In this document: positions 1-8,487 of the stretch, in pieces
Numbering within the stretch: position 1 is the first letter of the stretch
Layout of the letters: every line of letters starts with the position of its first letter
NCBI GenBank assembly: GCA_013214545.1
Contig: JABSQB010000031.1
Span: 1 to 40,304, forward strand
DNA: 40,304 nucleotides
Direction of reading: 5' to 3'
Source of the DNA: Henriciella sp.
GTDB lineage: Bacteria > Pseudomonadota > Alphaproteobacteria > Caulobacterales > Hyphomonadaceae
Position numbers and translations under genes: made by a program
Notes under the pieces: generated by a model
What the model was told of the DNA's origin: nothing
Seen by the model: only the letters and a program-made list of their open reading frames with translations
Databases searched by the model: none

Positions 1-60
1 ATAGAGGAAGCGCAAGAACCCGAGCTCACCCCTGAAACCACCGAACCGGAAGAAACCTAA
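1..60 (+). CDS. C-terminal end of an unidentified protein (partial)
   Basis: Frame 1 is open from the first base to a TAA at 58-60 and encodes 19 residues rich in Glu, Pro and Thr. An acidic, low-complexity tail like this is common at the end of bacterial proteins, but nothing identifies the family. The stop overlaps the last codons of the convergent leucine-dehydrogenase-family gene, a plausible tail-to-tail arrangement. The call rests only on the open frame and its position, so it may be chance. Confidence 0.4.
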   Translation: MEEAQEPELTPETTEPEET

Positions 61-1100
61 GCCCGAGCGGCAGCGATCCGCGATCGTGCAATATCGTCTG
101 CAACTTCATTCGTGGGGCGTCCGCTGGCGAGGGCATCATCGAGCACCCCGCCCAGGGTTTCCATCAGCGTGTCGAGCTTCTGGTTCACCCATTCGCGCGA
201 ATAGGTGCCAGAGATTTCGGCTGCGACATTGATGATGCCGCCGCCATTGATCACATAATCAGGCGCGTAGAGGATCCCGGCGCGCCGAACAAACTCGCCC
301 ATGGCCGGGACGACCAGCTGATTATTCGCGCCGCCTGCGATGACTTTAACCTTCAGGCGTTTCAGCGTGTCTTCATTGATGATCGCTCCCAGCGCATTCG
401 GCGAAAAGATATCGGCATCGACATCATAGATCTCATCCGGTGCGACGATCTTCGCGCCTGTGGCTTTGGAGACTTCGGCCAGAGCCTCCTGGTCGATATC
501 GGTGATCACCAGATTGGCGCCCGCCTCGGCAAGATGGCCGCAGGCATAGCCGCCGACGGAGCCAACCCCCTGAACCGCCACGGTCTTGCCATTCAGATCG
601 TCGCTGCCAAAAGCGCGCATGGCGGTTTGTTGAATGCCTCTGAACACGCCGAGCGCCGTTACAGGAGAGGGATCACCGCTGGCTGCCGCCCCGGTCGTCA
701 ATCCAGCGGCGAAGCGTGTTTCCTTGGCGGCGATCTCAATATCGGCGGTATCGATCCCGACATCTTCAGCCGTCCAGTAGCGGCCTTGCAAGCTGTCGAC
801 GGCCCGGCCAAAGGCCCGGAACAGCGCCTCGGATTTATCGGTCTTTGAGTTTCCCCAAATCACCGCCTTGCCACCGCCATGCGGAATCGAGGCCATGGCA
901 TTCTTGTAGCTCATGCCCTGGCTGAGACGCAGCGCGTCCGTGACCATGGCATTGCTGTCTGGATAGTCCCACATCCGGGTGCCACCAGATGACGGGCCAA
1001 GCGCCGTCGAGTGCACAGCGATGACCGCGCGCAGACCGCTCGCTTGGTCGCTGAAAAAGTGAACGCCTTCGTGATTATCAAAAGAAGGATTGTCGAACAT
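57..1100 (-). CDS. Glu/Leu/Phe/Val dehydrogenase family protein, leucine dehydrogenase-like
   Basis: Predicted cytoplasmic NAD-dependent oxidative deaminase of branched-chain or aromatic amino acids. With the start used here (347 aa) the substrate and catalytic lysines of the family are K66 (SYKNA) and K78 (GGGK), close to K68/K80 of characterised leucine dehydrogenases. The catalytic Asp is in TAEDVG (about residue 113), and a Rossmann GxGxxG follows at about 178-183. The frame also opens at ATGs at 1109 and 1127 and a TTG at 1136. I prefer 1100 because the protein then begins MFDNP as relatives do, although GGAG lies only 3 nt upstream. It is last in a minus-strand run behind the hydrolase (73 nt gap with this start). 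The substrate (Leu, Val or Phe) cannot be read from sequence. Confidence 0.88.
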   Translation of the reverse strand: MFDNPSFDNHEGVHFFSDQASGLRAVIAVHSTALGPSSGGTRMWDYPDSNAMVTDALRLSQGMSYKNAMASIPHGGGKAVIWGNSKTDKSEALFRAFGRAVDSLQGRYWTAEDVGIDTADIEIAAKETRFAAGLTTGAAASGDPSPVTALGVFRGIQQTAMRAFGSDDLNGKTVAVQGVGSVGGYACGHLAEAGANLVITDIDQEALAEVSKATGAKIVAPDEIYDVDADIFSPNALGAIINEDTLKRLKVKVIAGGANNQLVVPAMGEFVRRAGILYAPDYVINGGGIINVAAEISGTYSREWVNQKLDTLMETLGGVLDDALASGRPTNEVADDIARSRIAAARA

Positions 1101-1173
1101 GCGCTCCATCCATCGCCATGGTTGCATCTGAAACAAAGCGGCGGTGTAACGCCTTCGGACGCAGGGTCAACAA

Positions 1174-2229
1174 TCAGTCTGGAGTTCGTCCGGGAACTTC
1201 TCCGACATTGCTCGGCAATGGTGCGCTCGGATCCCGCAAGAATGTCAGCACATCCTCGAACACGGTCTCGGCCTGCAGGTCGCGCAGCAGCATGTGATAG
1301 CCCTCTGGATAATAGGCGGTACGGACATGCTGGGGCAGCCGCTTCGCCGTTCGGCGAACACCGCGTTTCGGGATCACAATGTCCTTGGCGCCATAAGTCA
1401 GCAGCGTCGGAATTTCTGTCGGAAGTTTCGGCGCGGCGCGATGGGCGTTTTCCATCAGCGAGACGACGCCGTGCACCTGCTCGATCTTATTGGTGCGAAT
1501 GCCCAGCGGATCGGTCCACAGGCGTTGTAGCATTTCCACATTATCGCTGGGTTCGATTTTGACGAATCGCGGCGGGCGCACGACCCAGCCTGGACGCACA
1601 CGCACGCTGCTCCACAAGGCAACGCGCTGGACCACTGGGATTGAACCCCAACCACGCAGTCCGGGGCCAGACAGGACAACGCGGTCGACCCCTTCTGGCG
1701 GGCGATCAGAGCCAAAAGCCGTCATCGTCATCGCGCCGCCCATGGATATACCCACCACGGCCAGAACAGCTTCAGGATGCTCCGCTTTGACCAGACGGAC
1801 GACGGTGCGCAGGTCTTCGCGCATGGATTCTTCGTCAGGCCACTGGCCCCGCCCATACGAGCGACCAAAGCCGCGCTGGTCATAGGCGTAGGTCGCGACA
1901 CCGCGCTCGGCCCAATAAGGCGCCGCCATGTGGAAGGCATTGGCATAATCATTCATGCCATGAACGCCGACAATGACAATCTCCGGGGCCTGTTCTGTGT
2001 CCCAGACGGTCAGCCCGAGCTCAGCCCCGTCAAAGCTGATCATGCGATTGGCTTCAGGCTCCAATTGCGGCATGGGCGGGTTCTCCAATTCTAGGGCCTT
2101 TAATGTGGCTGGTGTGACGCAGGCTGCCAGAAAGCCAAAGGCGATGGCAATCAGGAGAGCAAGGCCTGCACCCGCTTTCGCAATTCGGGCAAGAGTTCGG
2201 TTTCGAACCAGGGATTGCGTTTCAACCAT
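1174..2229 (-). CDS. alpha/beta hydrolase, lysophospholipase-like lipoprotein
   Basis: 351-residue serine hydrolase resembling monoacylglycerol lipase/lysophospholipase (PldB-like). The N-terminus has a basic stretch, a hydrophobic segment and a lipobox L-A-A-C with Cys37, so it is probably a membrane-anchored lipoprotein. The nucleophile elbow is G-I-S-M-G with Ser162. The acid is likely in GAKDIVIP and the His in EGYHMLLRD near the C-terminus. The frame extends upstream to 2343, but ATG 2229 is chosen because GGAG sits 9 nt before it and the signal peptide then lies at the N-terminus. This leaves a 79-nt overlap with the 3' end of the upstream glycosylase gene, so the two are probably translationally coupled. 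The natural substrate is unknown. Confidence 0.85.
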   Translation of the reverse strand: MVETQSLVRNRTLARIAKAGAGLALLIAIAFGFLAACVTPATLKALELENPPMPQLEPEANRMISFDGAELGLTVWDTEQAPEIVIVGVHGMNDYANAFHMAAPYWAERGVATYAYDQRGFGRSYGRGQWPDEESMREDLRTVVRLVKAEHPEAVLAVVGISMGGAMTMTAFGSDRPPEGVDRVVLSGPGLRGWGSIPVVQRVALWSSVRVRPGWVVRPPRFVKIEPSDNVEMLQRLWTDPLGIRTNKIEQVHGVVSLMENAHRAAPKLPTEIPTLLTYGAKDIVIPKRGVRRTAKRLPQHVRTAYYPEGYHMLLRDLQAETVFEDVLTFLRDPSAPLPSNVGEVPGRTPD

Positions 2230-2741
2230 GCATTGTTTCTCCAGCTTGGATGTGGCGTAACAATGACGCCCTGATCGAGAAAACTCTGCCACTTTTTGAC
2301 CGTGGCCGTGAGCGTTTTTTCCATCTGATCGCCGATATGCCATTTTTGAGCATAGCCGCCGATCAATAGCGTCAGGTCGATATTCGGGAGCCGCTCAAGC
2401 AAGGGCGCGCGCCAGGTCTCAGCGCAACGCTTCATCGGCGGAATATCGCCGCCACTCTTGTCATAGCCCGGGAAGCAAAACCCCATTGGCACGATCGCAA
2501 CCTTCGAGGCGTCATAGAATGTGGCTTCGTTCAATTGCAGCCAGTCGCGCAAACGGACACCTGATGGATCGGTGAAGGGGCGGCCTGATTCCATGGCGAG
2601 ATTGCCTGGCGCCTGCCCGGCAATCAGGATCCGGGCAGTGTCTGAGACTTGCAGAACCGGGCGCGGCGCGCGCTCCATGTCGGCTTTGCATAATTGACAT
2701 GCACGGATCTCGGCTACGAAACCATGGAGAACAGTGCTCAT
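2151..2741 (-). CDS. uracil-DNA glycosylase family protein (Fe-S, family 4/5-like)
   Basis: 196-residue protein of the UDG superfamily. Visible are a motif-A-like G-Q-A-P-G (42-46) and the C-terminal H-P-S loop (164-166). Four cysteines are spaced as in Fe-S glycosylases: C15-x2-C18 and C89-x16-C106. Family 4/5 enzymes excise uracil or deaminated bases, and their cluster is structural. Some COG1573 members have no demonstrated glycosylase activity, so the enzymatic role is inferred. It is the first gene of a minus-strand run with the overlapping hydrolase gene and is divergent from the pirin gene, with only 44 nt between the two start codons, so the promoters must overlap. Confidence 0.82.
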   Translation of the reverse strand: MSTVLHGFVAEIRACQLCKADMERAPRPVLQVSDTARILIAGQAPGNLAMESGRPFTDPSGVRLRDWLQLNEATFYDASKVAIVPMGFCFPGYDKSGGDIPPMKRCAETWRAPLLERLPNIDLTLLIGGYAQKWHIGDQMEKTLTATVKKWQSFLDQGVIVTPHPSWRNNAWLKRNPWFETELLPELRKRVQALLS

Positions 2742-2785
2742 TGAACTAGCTACCCTTTTGCAGATCGACAGATAAGGACGAGATC

Positions 2786-3700
2786 ATGAGTGCCCTGATT
2801 GAGCAAATCATAAAACCGCGAGAAAAAGATCTTGGCGACGGTTTTGTCGTGCGCCGGATATTGCCGTTTCACAGCCGGAAAATGGTCGGTCCGTTTATCT
2901 TCTTCGATCATTTCGGACCGGTGGAGTATGCCCCGGGCAAGGGCTTTGATGTGCGACCGCACCCCCATATCGGCCTCTCGACCGTGCCCTTCCTTTTTGA
3001 GGGCGCGATCCGTCACAAGGATAATCTCGGCAATGATCTGGTCATCCGTCCCGGGGCCGTGAACTGGATGACGGCCGGACGCGGCATCTGCCACTCTGAA
3101 CGCACGCCTGACGAAGAACGCGCTGCTGGGCAAAGCATGCACGGCATCCAGACCTGGGTCGCGCTGCCGAAGGAATATGCGGAAATCGCACCCGATTTCG
3201 TTCACCATCCCGCGGATACTTTACCTGAGTTTGATCTTGGCGGCGCGCATGCGCGTGTCCTCGCTGGCACAGCGTTCGGACACACCGCGCCCGTCGATTT
3301 CCCATGGGGCATTTGGTATGTCGGCGCCGAAGCAGACAATGGCGCGGCCTTCACCATCGGCGCCGAAGAAGCTGAAGAGCGCGCGCTGTATGTTGCCTTT
3401 GGCACGGCGACCATTGACGGCGAGACCGTTGAAGCAGGTCAAATGGCCGTACTGAAGGATGGCACCGATGTGCCGGTTACCGTCTCACCGGGCACGCGTT
3501 TCATGCTGGCGGGCGGGCAGACCATGGACGGACCGCGCAAGATTGACTGGAACTTCGTCGCCACCGATACCGATCGCATCGAGCAGGCGAAAGCTGACTG
3601 GCGCGCCTCTGCCGCTGGAAACTGGACCGACACGCCCTTCACGCTGCCCGAAGGCGAAGAGGACTATATCCCCCTGCCCGAAGATGTAACGGTTTCATAA
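2786..3700 (+). CDS. pirin family protein
   Basis: 304-residue bicupin. The N-terminal cupin holds the pirin metal ligands: H59 and H61 in the HPHIG motif, then H103 and E105 in the ICHSER motif. Pirins bind a single metal, and several bacterial members have quercetin 2,3-dioxygenase activity while others act as regulators, so the job here is open. The start is supported by AAGGACGAG 6-8 nt upstream. It is divergent from the glycosylase gene and followed 69 nt later by the M28 peptidase. Confidence 0.92.
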   Translation: MSALIEQIIKPREKDLGDGFVVRRILPFHSRKMVGPFIFFDHFGPVEYAPGKGFDVRPHPHIGLSTVPFLFEGAIRHKDNLGNDLVIRPGAVNWMTAGRGICHSERTPDEERAAGQSMHGIQTWVALPKEYAEIAPDFVHHPADTLPEFDLGGAHARVLAGTAFGHTAPVDFPWGIWYVGAEADNGAAFTIGAEEAEERALYVAFGTATIDGETVEAGQMAVLKDGTDVPVTVSPGTRFMLAGGQTMDGPRKIDWNFVATDTDRIEQAKADWRASAAGNWTDTPFTLPEGEEDYIPLPEDVTVS

Positions 3701-3769
3701 GCAACCTTGTCGCCCTTATCGCCCTGTGTCAGACCGGCGCGATAAGAACTATGACAGGAGGCAGACGAC

Positions 3770-5539
3770 ATGTTGCGTCTTGCGATAACCGCATCAGCGT
3801 TAGCGCTGATGACTGCGTGTGGTCAGAGCACCGAGGATACCACCCCGTCCGTCACACCGTCAGCTCCGCCCGTGGAAGCGGATGCAGGTGACAGCTCTCA
3901 GCTGCTGATGCCTCTGCCAGAAGGCACAACCGCCGCCATTCGGGCCGACGATCTGCGTCAACGCATTGCCGCGCTTTCCGATGACGCATTTGAGGGCCGC
4001 GGCCCAGCTGGCGAGAAAGGCGAGCAAGCCGCAGACTGGATTGCCGCGGAAATGGAACGTGTTGGACTGCAGCCAGCGGGCGAAGACGGCACCTGGTTCC
4101 AAACCGTGGGCATGGTCGAGCAAGCGCTCGACGAAAACGCTTCGGCTCTGACCTTCTCCGGCGGCGCATCGGGGGAAGATTTTCCGATGACTCTGAAAGA
4201 AGACGCCGTCATCTGGACCAAGAAACAGGATCGCACGGAAGCCGCATGGTCTGGCTCTGAACTGGTTTTTGTTGGCTATGGTGTCGTCGCTCCGGAATAT
4301 GGCTGGAACGATTATGAAGGCCTTGATGTGGCGGGTAAGACCGTCGTGATGCTGGTCAATGATCCAGGCTACGCCCGCGAAGACGAGCTCTTCAAAGGCA
4401 AGTCCATGACCTATTATGGTCGCTGGACTTACAAGTTCGAGGAAGCTGGCCGTCAGGGCGCGACCGGCGCGATCGTCATCCATGAAACGGCGCCGGCTTC
4501 TTATGGCTGGGATGTGGTGGCCAATTCCTGGTCTGGCGCGCAGGCCGATCTGGTTCGCAGCGATGGCGGTGACAATCGCACCCTGTTCGAAGGCTGGATC
4601 ACGGAAGAAACCGCCCGCGCCCTGTTCGCGGAAGCCGGACTGAACTTTTCCGATCTGAAAGACCGGGCGATGATGGAAGGATTTCGCTGGGTAGATATGG
4701 GCGACCTCACCGTGAGCGGAAATTTGGCCCAGTCGGTCAGCACCACCGAGTCGCGCAATGTTGTCGGCATGCTGCCCGGCAACACAGCGCCGGATGAGTA
4801 CATGCTGTTCACAGCGCACTGGGATCACCTCGGCAAGAAGAGCGAAGAGAAGGCCGGTGAACCGAACCAGGACTTCTACCGCGATGACATTTTCAACGGC
4901 GCCGTAGATAATGCCACGGGCACATCAGCCCTACTGGAAATGGCCGAAGCCATGGCAGCGGAAGAGATTGACCGTTCCGCGCTGTTCCTGGCGGTGACGC
5001 TGGAAGAGTCCGGCCTGCTCGGATCTGCCTATTATGCCGAAAACCCGACCGTCGCGATGAACCAGATCGTCGCCGGCCTCAACATGGACGGCATGCTGCC
5101 AGTCGGGCAGACCAAAGACATGGTGGTGGTCGGCTATGGGGCGTCAGAGCTCGAAGATCTGCTGAAAGAGCATCTCGACGAGACCGGCCGCGTCATCGTG
5201 CCGGACCCGAACCCGCAGGCGGGTTACTTCTATCGCTCTGACCACGTCTCATTCGCCAAGAAAGGCGTACCGATGCTGTATGCCGATGGCGGATTCGACA
5301 AGGTGGATGGCGGCGTCGCTGTCGGTAAAGCGATTGGCGATACTTACACTGCGCAACGCTATCACAAGCCGATGGACGAATATGAAGAGGACTGGGACCT
5401 GTCCGGCATGGAGCAGGATATTACAGCCCTGTATTCAGTCGGATTGAAAATCGCGCAGTCGGATGCCTGGCCAACTTGGTATCCAGGCAATGAATTCGAA
5501 GCGATCCGGCAAGCCTCTCTGGCTGAACGCGAAGAGTAG
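3770..5539 (+). CDS. M28 family metallopeptidase, lipoprotein with PA-type insert
   Basis: 589-residue envelope aminopeptidase. The N-terminus carries a lipoprotein signal with lipobox M-T-A-C (Cys17), followed by a Ser/Thr/Pro-rich linker. A protease-associated-type insert (about 160-300) precedes the M28 zinc peptidase core. Candidate ligands and catalytic residues lie in AHWDH (about 350), VDNATG (about 379), LEES (about 411), MDG (about 440) and RSDHVSF (about 491). Family members release N-terminal amino acids from peptides. An AGGAGG ribosome site lies 9 nt before the ATG. The stop is 8 nt before rlmJ, so the two are probably cotranscribed. Confidence 0.92.
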   Translation: MLRLAITASALALMTACGQSTEDTTPSVTPSAPPVEADAGDSSQLLMPLPEGTTAAIRADDLRQRIAALSDDAFEGRGPAGEKGEQAADWIAAEMERVGLQPAGEDGTWFQTVGMVEQALDENASALTFSGGASGEDFPMTLKEDAVIWTKKQDRTEAAWSGSELVFVGYGVVAPEYGWNDYEGLDVAGKTVVMLVNDPGYAREDELFKGKSMTYYGRWTYKFEEAGRQGATGAIVIHETAPASYGWDVVANSWSGAQADLVRSDGGDNRTLFEGWITEETARALFAEAGLNFSDLKDRAMMEGFRWVDMGDLTVSGNLAQSVSTTESRNVVGMLPGNTAPDEYMLFTAHWDHLGKKSEEKAGEPNQDFYRDDIFNGAVDNATGTSALLEMAEAMAAEEIDRSALFLAVTLEESGLLGSAYYAENPTVAMNQIVAGLNMDGMLPVGQTKDMVVVGYGASELEDLLKEHLDETGRVIVPDPNPQAGYFYRSDHVSFAKKGVPMLYADGGFDKVDGGVAVGKAIGDTYTAQRYHKPMDEYEEDWDLSGMEQDITALYSVGLKIAQSDAWPTWYPGNEFEAIRQASLAEREE

Positions 5540-5547
5540 GCGAAGCG

Positions 5548-6333
5548 ATGCTGTCCTATCAGCACGGGTTTCACGCCGGCAATAAGGCAGACGTGCTGAA
5601 ACATGCCGTCTTGCATGCAGTGCTGGAAACTGAGGCTGAGGCGGGCGGGCCTTTACTCTATGTCGAAACCCATGCGGCGCGCGGCTTCTACGATCTGAAG
5701 AGCGCGCAATCGGTGAAAACCGGGGAAGCCGAAACGGGTGTCCTGGCCATGCCTAAAGCTGGCAAAGCGCCAGGCGCGCTTCAGCCCTGGCTGCGGCATG
5801 TGCAATCAAAAGGTGTTGGTTCCTATCCCGGCTCTCCGGCACTTGCGGTCCAGCTCCTGGGACCAAAGGCTCGACTGGCGCTGTTCGAATTGCACCCGGC
5901 TGAACACAAGGCGCTGTCGCAAGCCCTGCGCAATGATGAGCGCGTCCAGATCCGCAAGGAAGACGGCTATCGCGGCGCTCTGCGGCTGCAGCCGAGACGC
6001 GGGGAAGAGATGCTGGTCATGCTCGATCCGAGCTATGAAACCGAAGCGGACATGGATGCGCTGGCCAATTGGGTGCCGCGCGCGATGCGCAAGTGGCCGA
6101 AGGCAAGATTCCTGATCTGGTTACCCTTGTTCGCCGATGGCAGAGAAGAAGAGTTTGGCGCCTTCCTGTCCGAACTGGACGAGGGCTTCGTGGCCGGCAG
6201 TCGCTGGGCGCGCAAGAGCGATGATCCGTCTGCTCTGGAGGGTTCAGCCATGATCGGACTAAGAATTGGCGGCGCCGCAGCGCGGAAATCGTTCGCAATT
6301 GCTGCAGAATTGGACAAGCTTTGGCGCGACTAA
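5548..6333 (+). CDS. rlmJ: 23S rRNA (adenine(2030)-N6)-methyltransferase RlmJ
   Basis: 261-residue SAM-dependent methyltransferase. The N-terminal signature (MLSYQHGFHAGNKADVLKH) is characteristic of RlmJ, which methylates A2030 of 23S rRNA. Motif IV, DPPY in the E. coli enzyme, reads D-P-S-Y here (residues 160-163). That single substitution retains the Asp, first Pro and Tyr, so activity is likely retained but worth noting. The ribosome site is weak (GGCGAAG). The ATG lies 8 nt after the peptidase stop, consistent with coupling. Confidence 0.95.
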   Translation: MLSYQHGFHAGNKADVLKHAVLHAVLETEAEAGGPLLYVETHAARGFYDLKSAQSVKTGEAETGVLAMPKAGKAPGALQPWLRHVQSKGVGSYPGSPALAVQLLGPKARLALFELHPAEHKALSQALRNDERVQIRKEDGYRGALRLQPRRGEEMLVMLDPSYETEADMDALANWVPRAMRKWPKARFLIWLPLFADGREEEFGAFLSELDEGFVAGSRWARKSDDPSALEGSAMIGLRIGGAAARKSFAIAAELDKLWRD

Positions 6334-6472
6334 TTTAACAATTAGCCCCTTGAATTGTGCGTCTGATTGAGCTGCAACACGCCAGATAAAGTCCCCATGC
6401 GTTTAAAATGACTATCTCATCGCAAAACCACTGCACGGCAATATCTGCGCGCTTCAACCGGTCGATCGCGTT

Positions 6473-7009
6473 ATGAACCTGCTATTCCGACTGCTCTGGG
6501 TGATGTTGCGGGCGCAGTTTGGCGCCAAGCATGAGCCTGTTACCGCTCCGGCGCAGCTCAAGTTTCGAGTTTGGCTGACCGATCAGGACATGTTCCTGCA
6601 TATGACGAACAGCCGGTACCTTTCGTTCAGCGACCTGGGTCGCATGGATTTGTTCATTCGCTCCGGTTTGCGCAAGCTACTTAAAGCCAAGCGTTGGCGA
6701 ATGGAAATCCGCGGCCAGACCATGACCATCAACAAGATGCTCAAAGCCCCCAAGCCATTCGTGCTGGAAACCCAAATCCATGGTTGGGACAATCAGCTTC
6801 TGGTCATGGGGCAAACCTTTCTGCGCAATGGCAAAAATCACGCACGAGTGGTGACCCTGCTCGAAATCCTCGACTCTTCGGACAATCCGGTGCCCCCTCA
6901 GGCCCTGATCGATCAGATTCAGCCGGAAACGACCTCGCCCGAACTCTCGTCCGCGCTGCAGGACTTGATACTCTCTTCCCGTGCAAACGGCACGGACGCG
7001 CAGAAGTAA
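6473..7009 (+). CDS. hotdog-fold thioesterase family protein
   Basis: 178-residue protein resembling 4-hydroxybenzoyl-CoA thioesterase-like and THEM6-like hotdog proteins. The typical segment around DQDMFLHMTNSRYLSF (about 37-53) corresponds to the hotdog helix, where an acid or Asn usually acts. A hydrophobic N-terminal stretch (LLFRLLWVMLRAQF) may be a membrane-associated helix. The substrate is presumably an acyl-CoA, but specificity cannot be read. No Shine-Dalgarno is evident before the ATG. The 139-nt gap upstream shows no gene and no clear hairpin. Confidence 0.75.
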   Translation: MNLLFRLLWVMLRAQFGAKHEPVTAPAQLKFRVWLTDQDMFLHMTNSRYLSFSDLGRMDLFIRSGLRKLLKAKRWRMEIRGQTMTINKMLKAPKPFVLETQIHGWDNQLLVMGQTFLRNGKNHARVVTLLEILDSSDNPVPPQALIDQIQPETTSPELSSALQDLILSSRANGTDAQK

Positions 7010-7060
7010 AAACTCAATCTACCCTTAAATGTATTGCAATTTTTGCACTTTACGATTGTG

Positions 7061-7084
7061 CGAATACTTAATTGTGTGTATTCG
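7061..7084. promoter_or_regulatory. inverted repeat upstream of the small gene
   Basis: CGAATAC (7061-7067) and GTATTCG (7078-7084) are perfect 7-bp inverted arms around a 10-nt A/T-rich spacer. A second symmetric pair, TGCAA/TTGCA, lies at 7035-7047. They fall between the thioesterase stop and the next start and could be operators or a weak hairpin. No T-tract follows, so an intrinsic terminator is unlikely. Confidence 0.35.
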
Positions 7085-7112
7085 TCGCGCTATTGCTTCA
7101 GTGGATTACACG

Positions 7113-7346
7113 ATGAACTTAAGAACCTCACCCTGGACGTTCCACACACAGGTTTTGACGCGCGCGTTAAACGACCTTGAATCGGCTTGCAGTGCAGCGC
7201 CAAACACGCAGGAATACAAGTTCTATCGCGCCGAAGCGCCGGTCGTCCTGGAAGAAGCGCGCGAAGCGCTGGCGGCATTGACGCGCTATGTTCAAGACTT
7301 GGAATCTCCGTTGCCGAACGAGCAACCTACAGAGACCCGCGAATAG
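7113..7346 (+). CDS. small hypothetical protein (77 aa)
   Basis: I do not recognise this family. The frame is open from 7029, but the extra N-terminal residues are Cys-rich and encoded by the A/T-rich intergenic stretch, so I place the start at ATG 7113. The product is hydrophilic with an Ala/Glu/Leu-rich central helix (EAPVVLEEAREALAALTRYV) and an acidic, Pro-containing tail. No signal peptide or membrane segment is visible. It lies 67 nt before the DUF2855 gene on the same strand. It may be a real small gene, but translation is unproven. Confidence 0.5.
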   Translation: MNLRTSPWTFHTQVLTRALNDLESACSAAPNTQEYKFYRAEAPVVLEEAREALAALTRYVQDLESPLPNEQPTETRE

Positions 7347-7413
7347 GTCCTCCAACGTCAAGCTTGATTCTCGCCGGTCTCGCGCACAAGGTGCGTGAAA
7401 ATCGGAGGATCAG

Positions 7414-8487
7414 ATGACCAAACAGCACCTCATTTCAAAATCCAACATTCGCGAGACCAAATGGAACGACGCGTCGCCAACGGATTTAGCGGATGGAGAT
7501 GTGCGGCTCAGCCTCGATGCGTTCGCCTTGACTGCAAATAACGTCACCTATGCGGCGTTTGGCGGCCCGCCCATGCAATACTGGAACTTCTTCCCGGCCA
7601 GCGACACATCGCAGGGCCGCGTGCCGGTCTGGGGCTTTGCCACCGTCGCTGAGTCCAAGGCCGAGGGCATCACGGCCGGTCAGCGCGTTTACGGCTATTT
7701 CCCGATTTCTGAAGAACTGGTCGTCAGCCCGATGCGCGTGTCTGAGCGCGGCTTCATGGACGGCGCCGCGCACCGACAAGGCCTCGCCCCGATCTATAAT
7801 TCGTACGCCTTCACCGCGACGGACCCCGCTTATGTCGAAGGAACGGAACCTGAGCAGATGCTGTTTCGTCCGCTCTACATGACCGGATGGATGATCTGCG
7901 ACTTCCTGATGGAGGCGGATCCACGCCCTGACGTCGCTGTCATCTCCAGCGCTTCGTCCAAGACCGCGATCGCAGCGGCGCATAGCCTGCAGCGCCGCGG
8001 CGTTCGCACCGTAGGCGTAACTTCACCGCGCAATGTTGAATTCGTGACCAAAAGCGGCCTCTATGACGAAGTGCTGACTTATGACGATGTCAGCAATTAT
8101 AGTGGCTCGGGAACAGCCGCCTATGTCGACTTTGTCGGCCGCCCGGCGCTGACCAAGGCCGTGCATGAGGCGTGCGGTGACAGCCTGGCGCACAGCATGG
8201 TCATTGGCGCAACCGATTGGGAAACCGATCGTATGCCGACCGCTGACCTGCCGGGGCCAACGCCGACCTTGTTCTTCGTTCCTGATTATGCCGCAAATCG
8301 CGCCAAACAGTTGCCGCCCGGCGAACTGGACAAACGCACAGGCGCGGATCTCGTGGCGTTCTATCCGGTTTCGCGCTCATTCGTGACACCAAAACCTGTC
8401 AAAGGCGCCGATGCCATCGCGCAGGCCTGGGTGGACACGGTCGAAGCGAATATCCCCGCGGATCAGGGTCTTGTCTGCGAGTTTTAG
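7414..8487 (+). CDS. DUF2855 family protein
   Basis: 357-residue protein of the uncharacterised DUF2855 family. It looks distantly like medium-chain dehydrogenase/reductases: an N-terminal GroES-like half, then a Rossmann-like segment near VAVISSASSKTAIAAAHSLQ (about 170-190), with S-A-S-S-K in place of a canonical GxGxxG. A GGAGG ribosome site lies about 6 nt before the ATG. Its stop overlaps the last codon of the convergent OmpA-family gene by 4 nt. The reaction and substrate are unknown. Confidence 0.85.
   Translation: MTKQHLISKSNIRETKWNDASPTDLADGDVRLSLDAFALTANNVTYAAFGGPPMQYWNFFPASDTSQGRVPVWGFATVAESKAEGITAGQRVYGYFPISEELVVSPMRVSERGFMDGAAHRQGLAPIYNSYAFTATDPAYVEGTEPEQMLFRPLYMTGWMICDFLMEADPRPDVAVISSASSKTAIAAAHSLQRRGVRTVGVTSPRNVEFVTKSGLYDEVLTYDDVSNYSGSGTAAYVDFVGRPALTKAVHEACGDSLAHSMVIGATDWETDRMPTADLPGPTPTLFFVPDYAANRAKQLPPGELDKRTGADLVAFYPVSRSFVTPKPVKGADAIAQAWVDTVEANIPADQGLVCEF

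Noticed and set aside
2230-2343. N-terminal extension of the alpha/beta hydrolase to 2343
   Set aside because: It would bury the lipoprotein signal and deepen the overlap with the glycosylase gene. ATG 2229 has a proper ribosome site.
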